From Pogonophryne albipinna (taxonomy: Eukaryota > Chordata > Actinopteri > Perciformes > Artedidraconidae), in the NCBI GenBank assembly GCA_028583405.1, contig CM053259.1, forward strand, positions 13,878,594 to 13,942,593: a stretch of 64,000 nucleotides of DNA, written 5' to 3'. Of the stretch, positions 1 through 13,720 are shown piece by piece. Below the pieces are notes generated by a model. The model was not told the DNA's origin and ran no database searches. It saw only the letters and a program-made list of their open reading frames with translations. The position numbers were made by a program, and so were the translations under genes. Within the stretch, counting starts at the first letter, position 1, and each line of letters starts with the position of its first letter.

Positions 1-401
1 TGTAGGTGAGTGTTGGGCGTAGTAGGCCATCTGACAAGGAAGTGCAGCAGGCCATACATCATACACTCTGAAGTGCGACTGCGGCTAGGTTTGTGTCTAT
101 GGAGCACTTTCAGAGAGACTAGAACTAAATACATTTTGAGAGCAACTCAGGGGAAGTTTTGACTCTCTCTCTCTTTCCCACTCAACTTGTTTCTAATTCA
201 TCAAAGGTGATGAGAAGGGAGACAGGCGAGAGGTACAGAGCGGTCCTGGCACGGCTATCATTAAATAAGAGTTCGACACCAGTGCTCATGAGTAATTCAT
301 GATCTTCCACACATTCTTCATTTGCTAGGTAGAAGAATAAAAGCCCTTATCTGGGGCACACATACCGTAGTGTCTGCTGTTGGGCTTGGCAACAGTGACG
401 C

Positions 402-402
402 G

Positions 403-491
<89 letters not shown>
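402..491. repeat. CA/CG dinucleotide microsatellite
   Basis: The tract starts with mixed CG and CA dinucleotides (alternating purine-pyrimidine) and becomes a pure CA run of about 80 bases. Open reading frames across it encode only His-Thr or Cys-Val alternation and are artefacts. Confidence 0.98.
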
Positions 492-493
<2 letters not shown>

Positions 494-3400
494 GCACGCA
501 CTTTTCAACTCGTGATGAGTGTATTACATTTCAAATGAAACAAGAAATAAGGTGAGGCTCATTGAAAATTAAGTATTATTCTTTCTCTGCCATGCACGTA
601 GGCAAAACTACAAGAGAAAATAAACGGATGACGGAGGATTTTATTATTTGTAAGTTCCACTTTGTTCAGTTCAGGCAGTTGTTTTCACCCTCCCTAAGCA
701 ACCGTATTGGATCAAGAGGTGTTGGCTTAAAAGCATAACAGAAGAAACACAATAGGTCTGATTTCAAAACCTTTCTGACATTGCACAATTGAAATAAAAG
801 TGTGTGCTGCATGTGTGCGCAGTTAGCTACAACAGGTGCCCTTCCCAGGCTAATATTAAAATAAATAGAACAATAAGTACTCCTTTGATAATGGCATGGA
901 AGACAGATTCCAACAAAGTATCTGAACAATCTGTTTTACCATCACCCTTTCAAACACCTGAAGTGACAATGAAGTGGGACTCTGCATTATTTGCTTGAGT
1001 GTGAGAAATTCGAAGACAGCCTGTTCTGTCATTTTAAATAGATTCTGCAAAGGTACACCATGAACTCAGAGAGAAACAGCCTTTTTTTCAGTGCCCAAAA
1101 ACCTCAATTAGGGCTTTTATACATCAAGATACATGCTTCAAAAAGGAGAAAAACACACATTCATTGCACAGACAAAAACTCCATAAAAGGAGGATGTATG
1201 AGCGTAATATTGAAGCAATATACATGAAGGGTTATTAAATAGTTTGCATTTAAAAAAATACTTGAGGTTGCTTGGACGCGCTCTGATCCAAATCCCAGTT
1301 TAACCCCAATACGTTATTAAAAAGCAGCGTACGTAGGTCATGCTAATGCTGATAGCGCAGCATATATTAGTGAGTCCTTTGAACCCTCCAGTGGTGGGGA
1401 TTATCAATATGTATCAGTCATTCATCTGAAGATCGGCCAATCGGAGGGCTGCTCTGTACATCAAAGAGAGCCAAAAAAAGCCGTTATTAAAAAGCCTTTT
1501 CATCTTATTGCAAACTTACTACACAACATTTTTTGACCTAATTTCACCCCATAAATCGGAGGCAAATTGGGGGTCCTGTGAGGAGGTCTAGAGACAAATC
1601 TTGGGAGTGTGTTTGGGACAGCCTAATTGAGGCAAAATCTTGTCTGAGTGCTGTGTGTTTGGCTGCTGGATTTTTCTTCAAATTAATGCTTTGAACTTCT
1701 AAGTTTATGCATATTTTACATTCTGATAAGGTTGGGCATTAAATCAAAGATATATCCAAAAAGTTAATTATCCCTTAACAATCATGCCTTCCACTTTCCC
1801 CCCTGCATGTATTATCTCAAGAAAGGCACAAAGATAACACTAATCTCTCATCTTTCTCAGCTCCATAATCTCTAAACCATATAGTCTTACATCATGTGGG
1901 GAGGTCAAAAGTCAACTAGATGCTATCAAAAACCAGTAAACAGTTGAAATCCAGGCCACTGAGAGGAGGCTCGGCTCCTTCACTGCATACGGTATGAGAA
2001 ATGTCTCCCCCCTCGTCTCTATTTTTCTCTCATTCATTGTCATTGTCAAAGCTTTTTTACGCTTCAGTTGGCCTGGACAATAGCAAGCAAGGTCGCCAGA
2101 GGCTTTTCCTGCTATGATCGCTGTGGTGTTAGCCGGGGTTCATAAAGGGCCCATTAGGGCGCTGAATGGGCACCCATTAAGAGGACATCCACACGACTGA
2201 GAGAGCCCGGGGCCAAACGGCCTTCCTAGGAAAACTGATAGGCATCTGGCGGACTGGAGCCACCCACTCGATATTTTAAAAGAGAAAACAAAGAATGATA
2301 GGAGCTGGCTTTCACCCGTATGAAAAACTGCAGTCAGCAAATAGTACACTGAAACCTTACCCTAACCTCAGACACCCAAACATGCAGAATGGGACTGAAC
2401 ATTGTTCATAGTGTGAGGTCTGTAAAATGATGAACAATAAACATTATTTTCAACATCTCTTTCAATATCACTGTGTGTGGCCAACATATTAGCCGAGAAA
2501 GAAGATGTGATGTTATAAAAAAACTAAGAAAAGAGCTATGAGAGAGAATTTGACATCCTCCGCACACCTGGCCAATTGCTTTGTAAAGTGGGTGTCAGGT
2601 TGTCGGTTATACATTTTCCGATGCAGGCCCTCAGATTTCAAGGAGGGATTCATGCCAGAGTCATTGCTAACACAATTTCTTGGCCCAAAGCTAGCCGGCC
2701 TCAAACCAATATTGTTTTGCATACTAAACAATCAATCAGTCATCAAAATTGACTCATCACTTTACACGGATGTGACAAGAACACAATGACGAAGAGGAAG
2801 TTCACATCTGTTCTGTAAATCTTCACAAAGAAGAACAGAACATCCAGACCCTGATAAACTGGCAACTATTACTGGCACCGTTTCTTTTATATTCTCTGTA
2901 AACACTCAGTATGCAGATGAACCAAAACCGACCCCACAGACCATCAGCCTTGGTCAGATTGCATATTTCTTTTCAGAATTTCCTCAAAAGCTCACAAACC
3001 AAATTTGAACCTTCCCAACCTTTCCTTTTCTGAAAAATCTCACAACACAAAAGTTATATTTCTATGTCAATATGGTGTCTGCATTTAATTTGATCCCAAA
3101 AATGATGAAATCCTGCAAAATTGTTTGAGTCTCATAGCTTTCACAAAGACCTTGTCCTCTCTGTTAGTACATTTGGCTCTTCCAATCTGAAAATGGCTAC
3201 TCACATATAATGGCATGACAACCGTCATAACTTTGAACCAAATCTCCGACATTATCAGTGAGACGATAAGCCCCTACAGTAACTGCACAGCACCACTTAT
3301 ATCGTCTACATAGATGAAGATAATATGAAATAAATAGAGGTTTTTCCTGCCGTGTTATTTGGTTTGAACTTCTGTGACCTTTGAGCGACCATTGCCTTCC

Positions 3401-6032
3401 TTGAGAAGATCAGTCGAAAAATATGTATTTTTAAATCATCACTGTTTCCACATATGTCTGTAATAAGTGAACACAGCGAGGTCAACCAACAGACAGAGGA
3501 TATTACAGGGAAGGTCTCCTTTGAAGCAGCTGGACTGTATTAGTTACGCTGTATGAAAACAGTTTATGATTATTTTTAGGATGGAAAGAATTCAAAAATG
3601 AAGGTTGGCCTCTACTGATAAATCAAATCTCTCATCTGAAAATGATACATCATGCATTGAGAACTGAAAATGCTTGGGTCTAGTTTAAGCACTGAGGTAG
3701 CAGAGAGGATTCTGGGTAAGGGTGCCACTTGATAATCAGGCAAGCTTTTATACTGGGATTATAAATTGTAACTATGGGCTTTGTGAGTGGTAAATACATT
3801 ATTTAAAAGTCAGTAAAAAGCAATTTATAAGAAATAAGTGGGTTCCAATATTTAATTTGAACATTGTGGACTTTTAATTAAATAGTTCTACTAAAAATAC
3901 TTTCTTTTAGAGAGTTACTTGGGAAGATTTTAATCTCTCTTGTCCATTTAATACAGAAAAATAGCAGCATGGTAGCATAGCCTTGAACAGAAAAGTAAAG
4001 TGCGAACACAAGCCAGCTACCTCCACCCTTTCAAGACTACTCATTAATAGTAATCTTTTTCTCTTTTCTAACAAAAAAAACATGTGACAAAATATTTGCC
4101 TCTGTGTATTAATTATCTGGAGTCTCCGCTGGTTGCCTGGAAACTTCTCAAAGACAAGAAATTGTTCTATCTAATCCTTGAAGTATTAATTATTGTATTG
4201 CCAAAATCGTCAACACAATCCTTTTGGCATGTCTTCATCCGTTCTGTTTGTAAAATGTAAAAAATAAATGTGTGTTAAATTGATTTAAATTAAATTTGTA
4301 ATCCTCTGCAACCCTTCTCCAGCGGCTAAGTGCCGAAAGGTCAAATAGTCAAATAGAATTTTCGCAAGCTGCAAATCTAAAGTGTTTTATTACAGATCTA
4401 TAAAGCTTCAGGAAATGATTTAAGTAACTTTAACACGTCCTCTTAAAAGGAGCCTTATTGGCAATTGTTACAATGTTATGGTTACGTAATCAATCCATCC
4501 CTACCCAGAGCGAGACTAGATCAAAAGTTCAGCTGATTATCGAGCTTTAGCAAAGCCAGTGGTCAGGAGTTCTAATGTATCACTTCTTAGGGAGTGGATT
4601 AGATGTAACCTTATTTAACACTCTGAGCCTAAGAACTGGTAACCTTCCGGATGCGGTCCGGCTCATCAAAACACGCGTGAAGGGTGAGTGATGGGGGGAG
4701 GGGAGAGTGGTGTCAGAGCAGTGATCCGTAGATTAACAGGTGAGAGCAGGGAAGGGACTTGAAGTTGTTGTGAGCAGGCATATGTGCGTCCCTGTGCGTG
4801 TAACACAACACAATGGCGTGTCAGACAGTTGTGTGCAACACTACAGCCAAAGCTGTGCTGTCTGAAAAAGTGTGTCTTTATGTAGAAGCAGGGCTGTGTA
4901 GATAAATGATGCATACCATTATGCATACTGGAGCACTGGAAAATGGTAGGAGGCTTGCACTCAACTGTAGGAATGGAAAGTACAGTAGGAGGAGGAGGAC
5001 AAGAAAAGTTAAGGGGTTGTGGAGAGATTCACGCTAATAGCGAGTTAAAGAAATAATACATATTGGAAGCTGCGAAGAATATACATGTATGCATTGCATC
5101 TATTACAATTAGATTTGTTTTCAATGCAGGGATTAGAGGTAAGACGTCCTAAATGTAGTTAAGTCCGGGTGTGGCTGATGTATCAAGCAGGCATGATAAG
5201 TGGGTTGTTTTTCTTACTAAGAATATTGTGTTTCTCAAGACTAAGGAATGAAGCTGTTGCACTCTGGGAAACTGCAGGGAGGACTCACAGAGATTGTAAG
5301 AACCTCTGCCAACACTGTTCACTCCTTTGTTTGCCTACAGAATAAGTCAGTTTCAGCCAAAGAAATCATTCCCATCAGTTGAAGTGAAGATAACATTTAT
5401 TCTGTGACCTTGAAAATACAACTGTGGGATTGTAAATCAAATCCCTCTCGTAGTTGCGCCTAAAACAATAATGGAAAACTTGGAATTTCAGATTAAGTCA
5501 AACCCAAAATTCCTTGGCGTGAGTCTCATTCGTCAACCAGAACACCAAAGCAACATAAAACTGTGGTCTGGATCTTGATGAAAGACTGATGTAAATTTGC
5601 TCTGCAATGACAGCTACATATAGCTGGGAGGAACTGCATAATAGAGTGATAATCATCTGTGGGTTTATCACTATGAGCGCCCCCCCCCCCTCACATTGCG
5701 TGCTTTCATTTGATCCATTGCTAATATGATATTTCTGATAAGAGCAACTTTAAAGAAAAACTAAATCAATCAGCTACACTGGTGAGTGAGAAATCCGGTC
5801 GATTTCATGCCCTCGGTCGAACCTTTGATGAACTGTTGGAGCACTCTGTGACTTTATAAATATGTTTGATATGTTTTTACAAAGGCACTGTGGAAACGAG
5901 ATGTACTGATGTGTAGAAATACACCGGAAAGATACGAGGAAAAAGAGCGGGGGACAGAGTGTAAAAGTGACAGAGAAGGCCGCCTTTTTTTTCCAAGTAT
6001 TCTAAACAGACAGCAGAGACTGGCCTCACAAA

Positions 6033-6203
<171 letters not shown>

Positions 6204-6287
6204 ACAGCATCTTCAGAGGTACAATTTCACAGGCCCTAATTACCGTGGACTGCAGTGTTTCTTACTTGGTTTGCCAAAATCTAAAAT

Positions 6288-6291
<4 letters not shown>

Positions 6292-6336
<45 letters not shown>
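6292..6336. repeat. (CA)n microsatellite, about 22 units
   Basis: A second pure CA run separated from the larger array by about 90 bp of unique sequence. A further short imperfect CA stretch follows at about 6357-6368. Confidence 0.95.
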
Positions 6337-6339
<3 letters not shown>

Positions 6340-6949
6340 CAGCTATTACAGGGACAGACACACACACAAACTAAAACAAATCGTGCATGTGCGGAAGTAG
6401 TAACTACACACCAATGGGGGGGGCTTTTTATGTCTGCCAGCTGATAACAATGAGGTCATTTCCTTTTCAACCCTGATCTACGCACATTGAAATCTAAATT
6501 ACTATACGATTTTTGGACACAATACGGCATAAAAGTCTGCACATTTCCTGTTGGAATGACATATGCATGAGAGCATTTCGAAAGCATGTCCTTCAAACTT
6601 TTACCGTAGCTGATAAATTATTAAAGCTGTCTCTGTTGCAGTCCCACAGTTGTGTTGTGTCTGATTAGTATGCTGCATTCATCCTGAACTGTTACCCAGG
6701 TTTTAAAGTCTGATTGCTCTCTTTCTCTTTCAGCAACCTTGAGTTCCTTCAAGGAGGGTCATGAATAATGACCCATCGGTTTCCTGCACCGGCCCTAATA
6801 CACCGAGGCCGAGGCCATTTAAGATAAACAGAGAGGTACAGCGTTTTGCCATTACACGTCCTCCCCGTCACTTCGAGCCCTCTCTCCCATCCTGTCCATC
6901 TCTATGCACAAACACACTCTCGGTTCTTAGAGGAAAGGAACCTGAGAAC

Positions 6950-7380
6950 TTTTCTTTGGTATCTTTGTATCTCCTAAGTATCCCTCTCTTTTTCCCCCCT
7001 TTCTGTTTTTCACACTCTTGCTCATTTACATTCTATGTACAATGCACGTTTCTCTTCCCTTTCTTAGAGAATTCTCTAAAGTGAGGGAAACTAGGCCATT
7101 AGGCTGCAGCACAGCTTCTCCCTTGCTTCAAGTATCCCCTCTCTCCCGACTCTTTCTCTCCCACTTTTTCCCCCTCCCTGCTGCCCTGTTTCGTTTGCGC
7201 TCTTTCCTTAAGTTGCCTGCGGTATCCTTCGCTCTTTTCCTCCATTTTCATAATCTTTATCGCATGACATTCGCCTTTTCTTCCTTTCTGTCTTGTTGCT
7301 CTTACTGCCTTGGGTATCACTGTGTCTTCCCTCCAACTTGTCTCTTTGCTACTTTGTTCTGTTTTCTCTTCTATCATTCA
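6950..7380. repeat. Pyrimidine-rich (CT) low-complexity tract
   Basis: The plus strand here is strongly enriched in C and T in irregular order. This skew explains the overlapping open frames in this interval (Ser, Leu, Phe and Pro rich on plus; Glu, Lys and Arg rich on minus). No splice-bounded exon or protein family was recognised. Confidence 0.6.
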
Positions 7381-10187
7381 TAATCCATGCACACACATAC
7401 ACACACTTGCACACACACAGAAATTACACACCAAATTCAATAGACCGCGGAAAAGTATTTCCAGGCACCTTCTGTTCCCATTCAGATTTATTTTCCCCTT
7501 TGGCGTATTTTAATGGGATTTTTGCGTGCCCTTTACCAATCATTCCATATTTTAAAAGAGTGAAATTTAGTTAATAGAAATGGCAGGGGGGACAAAAGTA
7601 TTTAAACTTCATCCGTTTTAAAAAAAAGATAAGAACCATAGAGGTATTATCATTGTTTCATAAAGCCAGAAGAGTGTTCGTAGTGCAGCAATACAGCACA
7701 AAACAGCTTCACGATGCTTTGCACTGATGTCAATTTGGTACTGAGTGGAGGTCATGTGGTTTGAACCTGCAACAACAGTCAGCCTAAATGGGTACATTTC
7801 TGTCTTCATGCCAACAAGGAATGAACACAAGTTGCAGAATATTCACTTTTTGTGAACAGGTGCGTCTGTTAGGGATGATTCAGGATAATCCAGAGACCCC
7901 ACTGAGAACAGATCTTGTCTTTTTCACCCAAAGAAATACAGACAAGGAAGTCTGCTGATAGCATTGTGTGTGGATCATACAGCAACCAGGATGCTGTATG
8001 ATTGTTTTAATGCTGTGAGGAGGTCCCATGTGGTATAAAATAGATCAAAACCTCTGCAAATGAACCCATCACTATCTGCATGTGCATGGCTAGATACCAC
8101 CAAAGGGAAGAACATGTGTTTTGGGGTCAATGTGGGTCTTCCTACAAACAAGGACTGAACATTAGCTTCCGAAGGCTTATCTGACACTGAAACACTGCAA
8201 AGGTAGAAGCAGGAATAGGCGGTTTTAAGCATAAAGCAATCCATCCGGAATGTGCGCTTGCTCCTTTTTGATTGGACAGAAGATGCTGGATGATGTTGTT
8301 TTGAGTTGCAGCAAAAGTTGAGCCAGGCTCTTTTGATACATCCTCATTAAAACACTTTTAATGAGTTTTGGAATTGACAATGAATCCATTAATTAGGTAA
8401 AACAGATCTATTGATCATTAAAATAACCAGGACGAAATATACTGAGGTAGGTGTATGCACTACAGTGTCTCCGGTAAAGAGATATAGTAGAATGTGTTCA
8501 CAACCTGACATTAAATTCAACCAAACTAAGTTAATAATATTATTGTCAAACTTTATTGTAATAGTAGGGAGTAATCACCCTACACACAATTTGTTTGTTA
8601 TGTGTGAGGGGGTGTTAAGGTCTTTACTTGGTCAGTAAAATCATGTCATGACGCTCTATTGATTTGTCCGTCTGACTCCCCCATGCTCCTGCTCCCCCCC
8701 CCCTCCTCCTCCTCGTGCCCTTTTGTCTGTTTGTTGTCAGCTTGTCCGGGTCCCTCAGGGCTAATCTGCTGGTGTACCAGATGCATGCGCTCATTAACCT
8801 GGTGCCACCTTCTAAGAGCCTCACAGACTGTGCCACAGTCGAAAACACAGAAATAATCTCATGCATATATAGCCGTGGCGGTCACACACAGGTAGACACA
8901 GGGCAAAATGGTATTATTAGCATACTTCAGGTGCAGGGTTTTTGGCAGAAAGACAAGAGAAATGAGTGAAATAAAAGGATAGATAGATGGAAGAAAAGAC
9001 ACTGGGAGAATATGCCAGCAGACAGATGGAGAGGTGAGGGTGTGTCTCCTCTGAAGTCCCCTTCTTCTCTCCCCAAAAGGACGTTCAAAGGATGCAAACA
9101 GAGAAATCTCACCTTCCCTCCCTTTCCACCCCACATTGCTGCTTCACACCTCTATCTCCAAGGCTATAGGCCTCCCGTTTCCAGAGAAAGGGATTTCATA
9201 CAAAAGGGGAGCGAGGGAAAAACAAATCATCCAGCTTTTTGTGTTTTTCTTACAAACGGCAGCTGTCTCTCACGTTGCCTCCCCCATTCACACCCTTACA
9301 CCCTCAGAGCCATTGCCATATCCAAACCTACTGAAAAATAACACATGGGACCTCCCCCAATATCCTCCCCACCCCACACACCCCCTGCCCACCCGGGTGT
9401 GAGTAGCGGGCTGTGTGGAATAAATGAGCTCATTCATACAGTGTTGAGCAGCTCCATCCCTCTGCTGCCCGGCCCAATGTAAACAAGCCTAAGGTGGCCG
9501 GTTATAAGCCACAGGAGCAAGGAGTGTGTCTAGATCAGGACCATCATCCAACTGCTGTTCCCGGGGAAAAGGATATTTGAAAAGTCCTATTGTATAGATA
9601 CTCGCTTCGAGCGTTCATTTGATGGCAAATGAAAACAACTTCCAACTCCTGCTGCTTTAGATTTAAATGTGGTTAGGCAGTTGGGTCAGCCCAACAGAGG
9701 AGAGGCGATTCAAGGAAGCAGAGGCAGTTCAGAATTAGTGATCTGCTAAATATTATACAGGAATTTATCAAAAAGGAACTGCTTTTCCATCATTTAATTT
9801 CGTTACACACATTTCTATTAATGTAACTTAACATTTCTAGCTTTTATTTCACTTATAAATATTCCATGAGTCCTGACATGTCACTATGACTTGAATGAGT
9901 GAACTGCTTAGTAGGACTAAAATAATTACTCAATTAATTAATTAGCGTACTGACAACATTAATCTTCAACTATAATCCAATTATTGCTTAACTCACTTTG
10001 GACGTACAATGTTGTGGTTTCGGCCTTAGCTTGACAAAGAATGGACTTAACATATACTCAAAAAAAGATTAGCAAATTAATTGATAGTTAATTTTAATTA
10101 TTTTAAGACAATAGATGACATTTAAAATGTGTCTGTTTTAACTTATTGTGGCGTTAGCAACCGGGCAAACTAGCTTGCTAACCTAAA

Positions 10188-10943
10188 ATGGATGGGTGGA
10201 TGGATGGATGGATGTGTGGATGGATGGGTGGATGGATGGATGGATGTGTGGATGGATGTGTGAATGGATGGATGTGTGGATGGATGGATGGATGGATGGG
10301 TGGGTGGATGGGTGGATGGGTGGATGGATGTGTGGATGGATGGATGGATGGATGGATGTGTGAATGGATGGATGTGTGGATGGATGGATGGATGGATGGG
10401 TGTGTGGATGGATGGATGTGTGGATGGATGGATGGATGGATGGATGGATGTGTGGATGGATGGATGGATGTGTCGATGTGTGGATGGATGGATGGGTGGA
10501 TGGATGTGTGGATGGATGGGTGGATGGATGGATGGATGTGTGGATGGATGGATGTGTCGATGTGTGGATGGATGGATGTGTGGATGGGTGGATGGATGTG
10601 TGGATGGATGGGTGGATGGATGGATGGATGTGTGGATGGATGGATGGATGTGTGGATGGATGGATGGGTGGGTGGGTCGATGGATGGATGTGTCGATGTG
10701 TGGATGGATGGATGTGTGGATGGATGGGTGGATGGATGTGTGGATGGATGGATGGATGGATGGATGGGTGGGTGGGTGGGTGGGTGGATGGATGTGTGGA
10801 TGGATGGATGGATGGATGGATGGATGGGTGGGTGGGTGGGTGGATGGATGGATGGATGGATGGCTGGGTGGGTGGGTGGATGGATGGATGTGTGGATGGA
10901 TGGATGGGTGGGTGGGTGGATGGATGTGTGAATGGATGGATGG
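10188..10943. repeat. GGAT-type tetranucleotide array with higher-order variants
   Basis: About 756 bp built from the 4-bp unit GGAT/GATG, with interspersed variants GGGT, GTGT, GAAT and GTCG. All frames on both strands stay open because the repeat lacks stop triplets, giving false proteins rich in Met-Asp-Gly-Trp (plus) or His-Pro-Ser-Ile (minus). Variant units recur in blocks: TGAATGG at 10261 and again exactly 100 bp later at 10361, with a third near 10929; the TGTCGATGTGTGG variant occurs at 10471, 10555 and 10691. This suggests growth by block duplication rather than only unit slippage. Confidence 0.95.
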
Positions 10944-12606
10944 AACGGCAAGTGAGTAAAACCTTTATTTAGTAGGCAGTATTCAATATATAAATTGAGT
11001 GTGTCGTAAGGATGTGGTACGTTAGTGTGCCATATGTTAGTATTGGAACACAGCCGATCTCTCTTTCACTGATATGCATCTTGTCCTGTCTGGATGTTCT
11101 GCACCATGACTATCCTTGGTAACTGGGTATGAATGGACAGGCTCAGACTCTATAATGAGGAGCTCGGTCAGCACTTCAGCTTCAGAGACTTTTATTGCAA
11201 AGTGTAAGTTAAGCAAGAACAGAGGGGCTGCTGTATATCTCCTCTGTAAAAACGATGTAATGACTACTACAGATGATAACCTTGTGATAAACTGAACTTC
11301 CTCTCACATCCTTTTTCTCACTACCTCGACCCCTTTAAAAATATCTTCACAATTGCATTTAGATAAAAGATTAAAGAGATAGTGTACTTCTTGTATGAAT
11401 CCTCTGAGAATTTAAAAGACTATTTTACAATCACATTTTGTTTTTTTGTGTGTGTTTTGAGGTCATACGTCCATTTCAATCTGTTTTTAAATCACTGTCT
11501 GAGCTCGAATAAGCCAGCAGGAGAAAAGTGCTCAGTGGATGAGACATGTTTACCAAGCTGCTGCTGTGACATGTATTAGGCAGATGGGTGTGTTTCATAA
11601 AGCTTTTCATTATTAACTCAACAATGGCTCTCACATACTTGAAAACCACTCTGTGAAAAAGCCTGTAAAGCACATAGGGGCTGAACTGGAAATATATATG
11701 TGCCTTTGTACAAAATGTTTTCAATCATCGCTCTTACTCTTGCAGATGTTGCTGGATTCTCCTTTTCCAGTGTTTTGTATCCACTTCAACCCCTGTCTAA
11801 TCAGTAAGCTAATTTAAAACCAAAGTTGAAATGGCAAGGCTATCTCTCCACGCAATAAAAACAGCAAGAAAACCTGAAGAAACAAGGGGCTGAATTAAAA
11901 AAAGAATAATTATTCACACTTAACAACCAGCAGCGGTTATTCTCTGAGGTAATCAGAGATTTCACAAAGCCATTCTTTGTGGTGACCTTTGCTTTGGCTC
12001 TTTATGCAATGTAATTTCAGTTGTTATAAATTAGCTGTGGCTGTTCATTTATCTGTCGTATAGAAGTACACACCCAAATACAAAATGTGGGAGTGTGTTA
12101 TTTATTCATCTATCATCCTGTAAAATATTTTACACTCTGAATAATGGAGGAGCTCAAGGTCAGTTATTACAAGCTGAGCAATTACTAAGGAAATATAATA
12201 CAATTATTGCTTTAAATAGTGACCTGAATCTTAATGTCCAAAGACTTGAGTCCGTCTCCAAAACCTTAGATCTCCACAATGGCAAACATCATAAACTTAA
12301 AGAGTCAAACTTTTGCTGTCATGAAAATTACCACTGGGACCAAAGGCTACTGCTAACAGTGCATGTAGAAACCAGTGATATCTCTACATCAATAAAAGAC
12401 CAATAAAACAGCATATTAAGTTCAAATTCAAAGTCAAAAGGAAAAACACCACTGTGCATTTCCTATAAAAACACTTAAAATAACACTTGACACAGTTTCC
12501 CATAACTCCCTGTATAGTACAGAGCCTCACTCGCTCACGCCTTCCTTCTCATTTAAACATAACCTCAGTACGGCCCTTCCCTCTGGACATGCAGCCCCTT
12601 TCTTAC

Positions 12607-13553
12607 CTCTCATATTCCAGGTTGTCATGGTCACAGCGGGCGTCCTTGTGCTTCTCCCAGTCCTTCCCGTGGCGGCACGTCGTCAACGACACAATGTCCT
12701 TTCCGTTGTGGATGTGATGAAGAGCGTTTCTGGTGTCTGAACCGATGCCCGTCAGATAGCGCTTCCCCTTAAACATCAGCAGGTACTTCCTTCGTGGCGG
12801 TGTGGCATTCCTCACCAGCCAGCCCCGCTCTCCGCCCTTCTGTGGGTGTTCCTTTGAGAACAGCGGGATGGACACGTCAAAGCCTGGCCTGAAATGTTCC
12901 GTGTTGAGGCTGGCTTTGGCTAAGATGGCCTGGCCAATGTTGAAGCCTAGGTCCTCTGTGTAGTTAGGCCAGGTGCCCGAGTACAGGTTGAAGATCAGGT
13001 GGTTCCTACCGTCATTCCAGAGCGGGTAACCCTTGATACGTTCATCCAAATTGGGCACAAACTGTCCTGATAGCTGGTCCCGATCTAAGGTGTCTATCCC
13101 CAGCACAAACAGGCACGCTTCACGGGGGTCTGTTGTGAAGTACCGGGACTCACCTATGGACGTCAGGATCTTCCTGTAGCTTTCTGACACATGGTCATTT
13201 TTCTCTGTCGGATATATATACACCCTGAACCCTTCTCTTCCTCTACGGCGACACCGCGAGAAGTCGAAACAGGTCTCCATACGGCAGCGACTGTCCTTAT
13301 AAATGGTCGACCACGCCTGGCGTCGCTGGCGGGGCGACTCAATCGTCCCGGGGTCCGTCTGGAGCTCATCCAGGTGGGCATAGCGGGGCAGGAAGGCCCT
13401 GTCGGTCCAGTTGGGCCAGGGGCGCATCACTTCACCCCGCTGGCGTGTCAGCAGGCGGAGCACACGTAGCTGGGCTCCTCCACCGCAGTAAAAGAGGACC
13501 AGCCAGCAGCACGCACACAAGCCCAGCAGAACATACTTCTTACGGGCCTGCAT
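12607..13553 (-). CDS. ext1: Exostosin-1, first coding exon (N-terminal 315 residues)
   Basis: Encodes the N-terminal part of an EXT1-type glycosyltransferase, the Golgi/ER type II membrane protein that with EXT2 polymerises heparan sulfate chains (GlcA and GlcNAc transfer). The ATG at 13553 opens MQARKKY, followed by a hydrophobic signal-anchor at about residues 7-26, a stem region, and the start of the exostosin domain from about residue 88 ([12 protein letters not shown], then [18 protein letters not shown] near 184-201, [13 protein letters not shown] near 225-237, and [18 protein letters not shown] near 261-278). Sequons are at N48, N197 and N249. The frame ends after Glu-Tyr-Glu-AG at a GTAAGA donor (12606-12605), the same position and phase as human EXT1 exon 1, whose next exon completes the codon. 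Teleosts carry several ext1 copies; the divergent N-terminal stem suggests a lineage-specific copy such as ext1c, but that is not settled. Only exon 1 is in the window. Confidence 0.93.
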
Positions 13554-13720
13554 GGGGGCCTGTCACTGTCTCTTTATTCCGCTCTGTCTCTCTTTCGTCC
13601 TCTGATTTTCCTCTCCTCTGCCCCTCAGCTCTGGAGCCTCACAGGGGCGGGGGGGGACTGACTTGTGATTTTTTTAACAAGGAGGGTCTAACGAAGGACA
13701 ATGTGTTAACAAGGACATTA
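13554..13720 (-). promoter_or_regulatory. ext1 5' UTR / promoter-proximal region
   Basis: Sequence directly upstream (in minus orientation) of the ext1 start. It contains a GC-box-like run (GGGGCGGGGG on the plus strand at about 13644-13653). The transcription start is not visible and vertebrate EXT1 5' UTRs can be long, so limits are approximate. Confidence 0.35.

Noticed and set aside
7018..7383. 121-codon Leu/Phe/Ser-rich frame
   Set aside because: Explained by the strong CT bias of the tract; an Arg/Lys/Glu-rich mirror frame exists on the other strand and neither has splice support.
10178..10972. Open frames of over 200 codons on both strands
   Set aside because: They are translations of the GGAT-type array, open in all frames because the repeat lacks stop triplets; no splice sites, no homology and no unique sequence.
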